DNA of 64,000 bases from an uncultured Pseudomonadales bacterium (GTDB lineage: Bacteria > Pseudomonadota > Gammaproteobacteria > Pseudomonadales > Pseudohongiellaceae). Position 1 is the first letter of the stretch, and each line of letters starts with the position of its first letter. Shown one piece after another: positions 58,634 through 64,000 of this stretch. The position numbers and the translations under genes were made by a program. Below the pieces are notes generated by a model that worked only from the letters and a program-made list of their open reading frames with translations, did not search any database and was not told where the DNA came from. Where the stretch lies: positions 372,001 through 436,000 of the forward strand of contig CALSTS010000001.1 in the NCBI GenBank assembly GCA_943789335.1, given 5' to 3'.

Positions 58634-60043
58634 ATGCAAATGATAAATAAAACTATAGTGATCGTATTTACTTTTATCCTATTTGGGGCATCGATGGGAT
58701 TTGCACAAATAGGCTCGGACGGTAATGAAATCCTATTGCAAGGCGGTTATGTGCTGTCGATGGATTCAGAAATTGGTGATTTGACAAGTGGCGATGTACT
58801 TATCCGTGATGGGCAGATCATTGAAGTTGGCGCTTCCATAGACGCACCCCAGGCACAGGTCATTGATGCGACGGGCATGGTCATCATGCCTGGCTTTGTA
58901 GAAACACACTGGCATATGTGGGAGAGCTCCTTGCGTGGTATGGCCAATGATGCTGCTGAATATTTTTACTATTCTGAAGTTTTGACACCCCACTATACTC
59001 CTGAAGATTTCCATGCAGCCGTCAGATATGCCGCGTTGGACGCGATTAATGCTGGTATCACCACAGTTCACAACTGGGCTGGAGTCCAAAATGACTTTGA
59101 AAATGTCCAGGCAGAAATGCAGGCTCTAGTTGAGAGTGGGTTGCGAGCGAAAATGGGCTACCTGGCAATTATCGAGGGAGAAATGACTGGCGGTGCTGAA
59201 CTCAACAGGGCGATTGACTGGGTTAATGAAAATGGCGAACAGAGGCTTAGTTTGAGCTTGTTGCTAGATGGTGTTCAAGCTGTACAGATGCAAACTGCTA
59301 CGGAACTGGGAAGAACATTAAACCTCTGGCCGATCACTGATCATAGCGGCGGCTTGGGGACTCCGGAAGTCAGCGGCGAAGAATTTATAGTGACACATGG
59401 CCCGGGGTTAACACCTGAAGCCATTGAGATCATGGTAGAAAAGGATATTAAGGTAGCATTGTCACCATTAATTGATCCCATGATCGGTGGGGGTCTGCCG
59501 CCAGTATATGAGCTGCTTGCGGGTGGCGTACCGCTGGAAAATATTAGTTTTTCGGTTGATGTCAGTGCCCAGACACCTGTTGACCCTTTTGCCTCCTTGA
59601 GAGCCATGGTTAATTCCGCACGCATGCAGCAAGTCGAGGCCAATCAGGCCGGGATAACAGCAGGAACACTCAGGATTCCTGCACCAGGTACTGAATGGCT
59701 TTTTTCCTATCGTGATGCCTTGCTTACCGGCACTTACGGCGGTGCCAATGTGCTTGGACTTGCCGATCAGATAGGGTCACTGACACCAGGCAAGCGTGCT
59801 GATGTCATCATGGTGAATATGAACATGATTAACATGTTGCCATTAACAGATGTGAATATTCCCATGCAGCTTATTCAGCATGGGCTTCCAGCAAATGTTG
59901 ATACAGTCATCATAGAAGGAAAAATCAGAAAGTTGAACGGTGAAATTGTCGGTGTTGATATGCAGCAGGTAATCAATGAAGCAGCTCAGTCACAGACTGA
60001 AATCCGTAATCGTGCAGACGAAGTCATCGATACCGGCCGATAA
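58634..60043 (+). CDS. Exported amidohydrolase-superfamily protein
   Basis: 469 residues from ATG 58634. A signal peptide (MINKTIVIVFTFILFGASMG to FAQ) precedes an amidohydrolase TIM-barrel. VIMPGFVETHWHMWESSLRG has the HxH metal motif, THGPGLTPEAIEIM a later His, and FSVDVSAQTPVDPFA the Asp after strand 8. The C-terminal beta part GSLTPGKRADVIMVNMNMI is typical of the cytosine-deaminase/atrazine-chlorohydrolase branch. Substrate unknown; being exported, it may deaminate or hydrolyse external N-heterocycles. A longer start at GTG 58478 exists but lacks support. Confidence 0.83.
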   Translation: MQMINKTIVIVFTFILFGASMGFAQIGSDGNEILLQGGYVLSMDSEIGDLTSGDVLIRDGQIIEVGASIDAPQAQVIDATGMVIMPGFVETHWHMWESSLRGMANDAAEYFYYSEVLTPHYTPEDFHAAVRYAALDAINAGITTVHNWAGVQNDFENVQAEMQALVESGLRAKMGYLAIIEGEMTGGAELNRAIDWVNENGEQRLSLSLLLDGVQAVQMQTATELGRTLNLWPITDHSGGLGTPEVSGEEFIVTHGPGLTPEAIEIMVEKDIKVALSPLIDPMIGGGLPPVYELLAGGVPLENISFSVDVSAQTPVDPFASLRAMVNSARMQQVEANQAGITAGTLRIPAPGTEWLFSYRDALLTGTYGGANVLGLADQIGSLTPGKRADVIMVNMNMINMLPLTDVNIPMQLIQHGLPANVDTVIIEGKIRKLNGEIVGVDMQQVINEAAQSQTEIRNRADEVIDTGR

Positions 60044-60047
60044 ATTA

Positions 60048-60079
60048 AATGTCCGCTTTTGGCCGAAAGCGGACGTTAG
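60048..60079. repeat. Copy 5 of dispersed hairpin repeat (both arms intact)
   Basis: Arms AATGTCCGC and GCGGACGTT with loop TTTTGGCCGAAA form the cleanest copy. One arm position pairs as T-G. It lies five bases after the amidohydrolase stop, in the convergent gap before wrbA. Confidence 0.85.
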
Positions 60080-60124
60080 CCTAGATAGGTATTAAGTATT
60101 CACAAAATGCGAACACAATTCAAA

Positions 60125-60742
60125 CTATCTTGTTAGTCTGCTGGCGATATCAGCAACATGACGACCTTGAAACCTTGCAATATCTAATTCCAACTGACTG
60201 GGCTGCCTAGATCCATCACCATCAGTAATGGTTGAAGCACCATAAGGTGACCCTCCATTTACTTCTGACATATCAAGCAGCTTTTGCTCTGTATATGGCA
60301 CACCAACTACCATCATTCCGTGATGAATGAGCGTCGTATGAAAGCTGGTAATCGTTGTTTCATGCCCACCATGTTGACTTGCACAGCTAGTGAAAACACT
60401 TCCAATTTTCCCCACGAGCGCTCCATTCATCCATAATGCTCCAGTCTGATCCAAAAAATTCCTCATTTGTGCACACATATTCCCAAACCGGGTCGGCGTC
60501 CCAAATATTATTGCATCAGCTTCAGCAAGTTTATCAGGCTCCGCAAATGGAACTTCCTCAAATACTTTTCTCGTTTCTCTTGCACCACTTAACAAAAGCA
60601 CATCATCTGGAATTAATTCTCGAACCTGAAGGAGTTTTACTTCAGTATTTTCAATATCTGCTGCTCCAGCTGCTATCTCGTTTGCTAACTGATGCACATG
60701 CCCATACATGCTGTAAAAAACGACTTGTATTTTGGTTTTCAT
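60125..60742 (-). CDS. wrbA: NAD(P)H:quinone oxidoreductase, WrbA type
   Basis: A 205-residue flavodoxin-fold enzyme that reduces quinones by two electrons. The phosphate-binding start [19 protein letters not shown], then [20 protein letters not shown] and [19 protein letters not shown], are WrbA signatures. The ATG overlaps the monooxygenase stop (ATGA). In this operon it probably reduces a quinone made by the monooxygenase. Confidence 0.93.
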   Translation of the reverse strand: MKTKIQVVFYSMYGHVHQLANEIAAGAADIENTEVKLLQVRELIPDDVLLLSGARETRKVFEEVPFAEPDKLAEADAIIFGTPTRFGNMCAQMRNFLDQTGALWMNGALVGKIGSVFTSCASQHGGHETTITSFHTTLIHHGMMVVGVPYTEQKLLDMSEVNGGSPYGASTITDGDGSRQPSQLELDIARFQGRHVADIASRLTR

Positions 60743-62472
60743 GATTCAACTTTCTCCAATTGTTTAGGGTCTTTTATTAATTCAGAGTGTTCCCTACATA
60801 GAATACGTATTAATGCTTCCTTTATAATCACTTCACTATTCGAACTAAACGATTTTTCTCTCCAAGCGACATAACCATCAGGTCTTACCAATACTGCGCC
60901 ATCGGTTGTAATTCCATATGCTTCAGAAAATGGAAGAGAAAATGGGCTCGAGATCTTTTCACGATGTATTGGTAACTCTACATATTCAGCATTTGAGCCA
61001 GGAGGATTAATAACTTTGAAGCCAATCACGATATCCAATTCGCTTGCTAATTTTTCTACTACTTTTCCCCATTCTGCACCATGATTAGAAGTTATCAGCA
61101 CAAAGTTTTGACCATATAAATCAATTACTGAACTACGCTTATTGTTAATAAAAAGCTCAACATGAGGAGCTCTTGTCCCAGGCAAAGCAAAAGACTTTCT
61201 TGGATCTATATCTGACTTTCCATCATCTTCATAGTCTTTATCAAATATCACTGCCCCTGACCTGTATCGGTTAAATTCTACATGTACATCAGGGATTTGC
61301 TTCTTAACACCTTCCATGCCTAAATCTGGATCAGATCTTGTCACATACCTCTGGTAGCCCTGCTCTATCATTTGCATCGCAGCTGGCTGTCTTTCATCGT
61401 TATATGATTCCAATAACTTTTCTCTAGCAGCACCTTTTAATACCATCGCCAACTTCCAGGCCAAATTATGTGCATCTTGCACGCCTGTATTTCCTCCATA
61501 ACCACCAGTTGGAGTAGTGACATGCGCAGAATCACCTGCTAGAAAAATTTTGTTTTCCTGAATTCGCTCTGCAGCATGACAAACTGCTTCCCACTTATGA
61601 ATGTCCTCGACTTGTACATTTAGCGACTGGTCACCAACAGCATCTTTAACATATTGCGCAGCTTTTGCATTACTGATATTTCCCGCTGCATTTCGGGCAT
61701 CTGGTTCATTAATATCGCCAACTGTAAATATGACGAGAAACCCACCAAGACCAGTTTTTTCCAGCCTAAAAAAACCTCTAACGTTTTCATTATTGACATA
61801 AATAACACCAAGGTTTCTGCCTCTGAGCGCTTTTGAACAATCAGCTTTGAAATAGACAGTGATACTTTGGGACATCACCGGATAACCATTCATCTTGATA
61901 CCAAGCTGATTTCTTACAGGACTCCTACTACCATCACAGGCAATCAGGTATCGGCCTCTGAACGACTTTTTACTTTTATCATCAATATGCTCTGCTTCAA
62001 GATAGACTCCTTGCTCATCCTGTGAAAAATTATTGACTTTATGAGCATATAGAAATGCTGAGCCTAATTCTTTTGCCCGGTCTTTTATAATAGGTTCCAG
62101 GACCTGCTGCGGCATAAAAAGTCTACGAACCGGCGTGAGATCCTGAATTCCTTGGTTAATGTCAGGTATATAGTTAGCAATTTCTCTGCCGGCAAGAGTT
62201 TCGACCGCATTCATGCCACCATTTGGATCATATAAAGCATGTGCAGCCTTAATAACTTTATCCTCAATACCTGCCTGTCTAAGCATTTCTAGTGTACGCA
62301 GCTGGAAATAACCAGCCCGAGGATGTATTGCTGTACCCTGATGCTTCTCGATAATCAGACTTTTAATTCCATGCATGGCTAGAAACATTGAAACCGATAA
62401 GCCAACAAGACTGCCACCTATAATCAGCACCGGATATTCATTTATGTTTTCATTATTATTAGAAATGCTCAT
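60739..62472 (-). CDS. FAD-dependent aromatic monooxygenase (PheA/TfdB family)
   Basis: A 577-residue class A flavoprotein monooxygenase. [20 protein letters not shown] is the ADP-binding motif (about 15-34), [16 protein letters not shown] the DG motif, and [18 protein letters not shown] the GD motif. A C-terminal thioredoxin-like domain (about 430-560) matches phenol-hydroxylase relatives and polyketide hydroxylases. It would hydroxylate a phenol or polycyclic aromatic with NAD(P)H and O2. It sits between tetR (12 bases upstream) and wrbA (overlap). Confidence 0.9.
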   Translation of the reverse strand: MSISNNNENINEYPVLIIGGSLVGLSVSMFLAMHGIKSLIIEKHQGTAIHPRAGYFQLRTLEMLRQAGIEDKVIKAAHALYDPNGGMNAVETLAGREIANYIPDINQGIQDLTPVRRLFMPQQVLEPIIKDRAKELGSAFLYAHKVNNFSQDEQGVYLEAEHIDDKSKKSFRGRYLIACDGSRSPVRNQLGIKMNGYPVMSQSITVYFKADCSKALRGRNLGVIYVNNENVRGFFRLEKTGLGGFLVIFTVGDINEPDARNAAGNISNAKAAQYVKDAVGDQSLNVQVEDIHKWEAVCHAAERIQENKIFLAGDSAHVTTPTGGYGGNTGVQDAHNLAWKLAMVLKGAAREKLLESYNDERQPAAMQMIEQGYQRYVTRSDPDLGMEGVKKQIPDVHVEFNRYRSGAVIFDKDYEDDGKSDIDPRKSFALPGTRAPHVELFINNKRSSVIDLYGQNFVLITSNHGAEWGKVVEKLASELDIVIGFKVINPPGSNAEYVELPIHREKISSPFSLPFSEAYGITTDGAVLVRPDGYVAWREKSFSSNSEVIIKEALIRILCREHSELIKDPKQLEKVES

Positions 62473-62483
62473 TTCTTAACCTC

Positions 62484-63137
62484 TTATGATTTAACGATTT
62501 GGTATCTATTTAAAAAAGTGCTTACAACTTTTGAGGAATGATTTTCGATTTCTTCTTCGCTTGGTGAAGATTGTGCACCTACTACCTGAGCAACCAATTT
62601 TTCCCAAAACAATAACCCTTGGAATTCGTGTGCTGCCCAAATCGGGTCACTAATATCTAGTTCTTTAGTTGCAACCTTTGCAGAGAAATATTGAATTAAA
62701 GCAGCCTGGGCTGTTTGCGCCCCAACACGATAATAAGTTGGGCCTATTTCAGGAAATTGCGATAAAGAAGAAATCGTAGCCCTAACTACTGCGACATGCC
62801 GATCATTAAGAATTTTTGCCATGGCTAGTTTGGAATACATTAATAAAGCATCCTCAACATCCAGTTCCTGTAAATGAAATGCTTGTAATGCCTGAGAAAG
62901 TTCAATAGCTACATCTTCTGTTAGTGCAGCCAGCAAGCCCTGTTTGTTGCCAAAATACTGATAAATGGCTGATTTAGAACAGCACGCTTTTTGACAAATT
63001 GCATCCAAGCTCGTTTCTTCATAGCCAAATTCAACTAATAACTCTGTAGTTACTTGTTTTATAAACTCACGTTTGGCTAGAGCCTTGTTTGATTTCAGGC
63101 TTAGACTACTCAACTTATACTCGTATATAGTACTCAT
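62484..63137 (-). CDS. TetR family transcriptional regulator
   Basis: A 217-residue repressor. The helix-turn-helix is LLVEFGYEETSLDAICQKAC followed by CSKSAIYQYFGNKQGLLAAL (about 33-72). The C-terminal ligand domain is helical with no known ligand. First gene of a tetR-monooxygenase-wrbA operon on the minus strand. A perfect 16-base palindrome in its own promoter suggests autoregulation and induction by an aromatic compound. Confidence 0.92.
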   Translation of the reverse strand: MSTIYEYKLSSLSLKSNKALAKREFIKQVTTELLVEFGYEETSLDAICQKACCSKSAIYQYFGNKQGLLAALTEDVAIELSQALQAFHLQELDVEDALLMYSKLAMAKILNDRHVAVVRATISSLSQFPEIGPTYYRVGAQTAQAALIQYFSAKVATKELDISDPIWAAHEFQGLLFWEKLVAQVVGAQSSPSEEEIENHSSKVVSTFLNRYQIVKS

Positions 63138-63200
63138 TGGTATTTTTATTTACTTTATATATCAATTAGTTAAAATGTTTATTTTAATATTATGTATTTT

Positions 63201-63229
63201 ATAGTACTAATTAGTACTTTTTTTGTCAA
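63201..63229 (-). promoter_or_regulatory. TetR-operon promoter with palindromic operator
   Basis: On the minus strand TTGACA (63229-63224) and TACTAT (63206-63201) lie 17 bases apart. Between and over them is the perfect palindrome AGTACTAATTAGTACT (63203-63218). A half site AGTACT also occurs at the start codon region (63130-63135). A bound TetR dimer would block RNA polymerase. Confidence 0.75.
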
Positions 63230-63399
63230 TATTAAAGTTAGCCTGGCGAGAGTATCAGAACTCATTTTTTTGAAATCTATATTCCAGTAATATTCTTATT
63301 CTCGGGGAGGGCGAAGTTCCCTGCGGATGGAGAAATTATGGCAAGCCATCAAGCGTATAATTTTGCAGTGAATTCTTAGTTTAATATTAGGCATTTCCT

Positions 63400-63432
63400 A
63401 ATGTCTGCATTGGGTCGTAAGCAGACGTTTAG
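63400..63432. repeat. Copy 6 of dispersed hairpin repeat with compensatory changes
   Basis: Left arm AATGTCTGC and right arm GCAGACGTT. Compared with other copies (GTCCGC/GCGGAC), both arms changed together (C to T with G to A), so base pairing is kept. The loop is ATTGGGTCGTAA. Confidence 0.75.
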
Positions 63433-63436
63433 TTTA

Positions 63437-63464
63437 GTCTCTTTTGGGCCAGAAGCGGACATAT
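63437..63464. repeat. Copy 7 of dispersed hairpin repeat (right arm kept)
   Basis: CTTTTGGGCCAGAAGCGGAC then ATAT. The loop and right arm are kept, the left arm is degraded to TAGTCT. It stands directly beside copy 6. Confidence 0.6.
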
Positions 63465-63506
63465 CAGCATGTATATGTGACTATTAAGTATACTTAATGA
63501 TAATTT

Positions 63507-64000
63507 CTAGCGCAGTTGTTCGTTACTCTGATAAACACCAAAATGAACAAATGGAGCTGTGGCTGGTTGTCTTGGCGAGACATTATCTGGCACAAGATGC
63601 CTAACAGGCGTCAAACTTTTCAGGTAAACCGCGATTGAATAAGCATCATCATTTGTAATATTTGCATAGCTGGGCCAAGGCATTACTGGGATAGTTTGAG
63701 AATTATGATTATCCAATCCACTTTGTACCATAGTCACAATCTGCCCAATACTCCAACTACCAATACCTGTTTCCATATCCGGTGTTAGATTACCTGGATA
63801 CACAATACCCGGATTACGAACAGCCAGGGGGTTTGAATAAGCTATCCCAATATTTGAACCAGCCAAAAGCTGGTTTGGAACAGGAGCACCTACCAAGGCT
63901 CCATTAGTATGGCAACTACCACAACCTAACAACCCCACTAGGTACTGTCCATTGGCGACGATTTCTTCTGGAAAAATCATTGTTGAATCAGGGTCGGGAG
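63507..64000 (-). CDS. c-type cytochrome, partial at window edge
   Basis: The frame is open to the right edge of the window, so the N-terminus lies outside; the Met at 63980 is probably internal. The haem motif is in GLLGCGSCHTNGALVG (CxxCH). MPWPSYANITNDDAYSIAVYLKSLTPV gives the axial Met and the C-terminal helix (key part MPWPSYANITNDD). This is a class I cytochrome c domain like those in alcohol dehydrogenase or gluconate dehydrogenase electron-transfer subunits. Such proteins are periplasmic. Confidence 0.82.
   Translation of the reverse strand, partial: PDPDSTMIFPEEIVANGQYLVGLLGCGSCHTNGALVGAPVPNQLLAGSNIGIAYSNPLAVRNPGIVYPGNLTPDMETGIGSWSIGQIVTMVQSGLDNHNSQTIPVMPWPSYANITNDDAYSIAVYLKSLTPVRHLVPDNVSPRQPATAPFVHFGVYQSNEQLR

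Larger units (their letters stand above)
63230..63506. other. Gap with two hairpin repeats between tetR and cytochrome c
   Basis: No gene seen. It holds repeat copies 6 and 7 near its right end, about 25-75 bases past the cytochrome gene's stop. The left part (63240-63360) shows nothing I can name. Confidence 0.4.

Noticed and set aside
60739-63229. Biosynthetic polyketide cluster suggested by the monooxygenase
   Set aside because: No ketosynthase, cyclase or carrier protein is nearby; a small regulated detoxification operon explains it better.

Overview
The window looks like a piece of chromosome from a free-living, probably marine, gammaproteobacterium with low GC (by eye about 40%). Evidence for this is the set of gammaproteobacterial gene pairs: trxA-rho, lptM-lysA-dapF-DUF484, hemCDXY, gshB-tonB-algH-ruvX, pilT-yggS-proC-yggT-metX-metW and rdgB-hemW. 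I cannot name the genus.

Layout. 1-4161 (minus strand) is a tight six-gene operon running ribA - RibD-C reductase - medium-chain dehydrogenase - PTPS-like protein - glycosyltransferase - methyltransferase. The first four genes are intact and the last two are broken in several places. It looks like a route from GTP to a decorated pyrimidine or pterin compound that is being lost. 4232-16437 is mostly core: cysQ, yrfG, hslR, gshA, dsbB, an ArsM-like methyltransferase, a TVP38/disulfide-reductase fusion, hemB, trxA, rho, ubiD. 16530-17186 is a small insert encoding a microcin V-type double-glycine peptide and a possible, frameshifted immunity protein. 17248-45231 is again core: a YjdF-like protein, nnrE, hemYXDC, argH, lemA with an M48 protease, lptM, lysA, dapF, gshB, a TonB-like protein, pilT, proC, metXW, rdgB, hemW, a frameshifted fnr and a BtuFCD/FecBCD-type importer.

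From about 45.3 kb to the end the region becomes accessory: PaaI-type thioesterase, argE, a secreted alpha/beta hydrolase, an exported KatG, tRNA-Gln(CUG), a secreted two-domain glyoxalase-fold protein, a transglutaminase-like protease, a rimK cluster (RimB-like protease, M14 deacylase, RimK), an Asp/Arg-rich exported low-complexity protein, a secreted amidohydrolase, a TetR-monooxygenase-WrbA operon with a clear operator, and a partial cytochrome c. Copies of a ~30 bp hairpin repeat, built on GTCCGC / GCGGAC arms, lie between genes only in this right-hand part.

How the genes work together. Haem and tetrapyrrole synthesis is spread over hemB, hemCDXY and hemW. Thiol and redox balance is served by gshA, gshB, dsbB, trxA, KatG and WrbA. 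The accessory right half is rich in exported enzymes. A recurring oddity is the single-base frameshift (immunity candidate, fnr, a lipoprotein, and several in the glycosyltransferase/methyltransferase pair). These may be real gene decay or assembly errors, and reads would decide.
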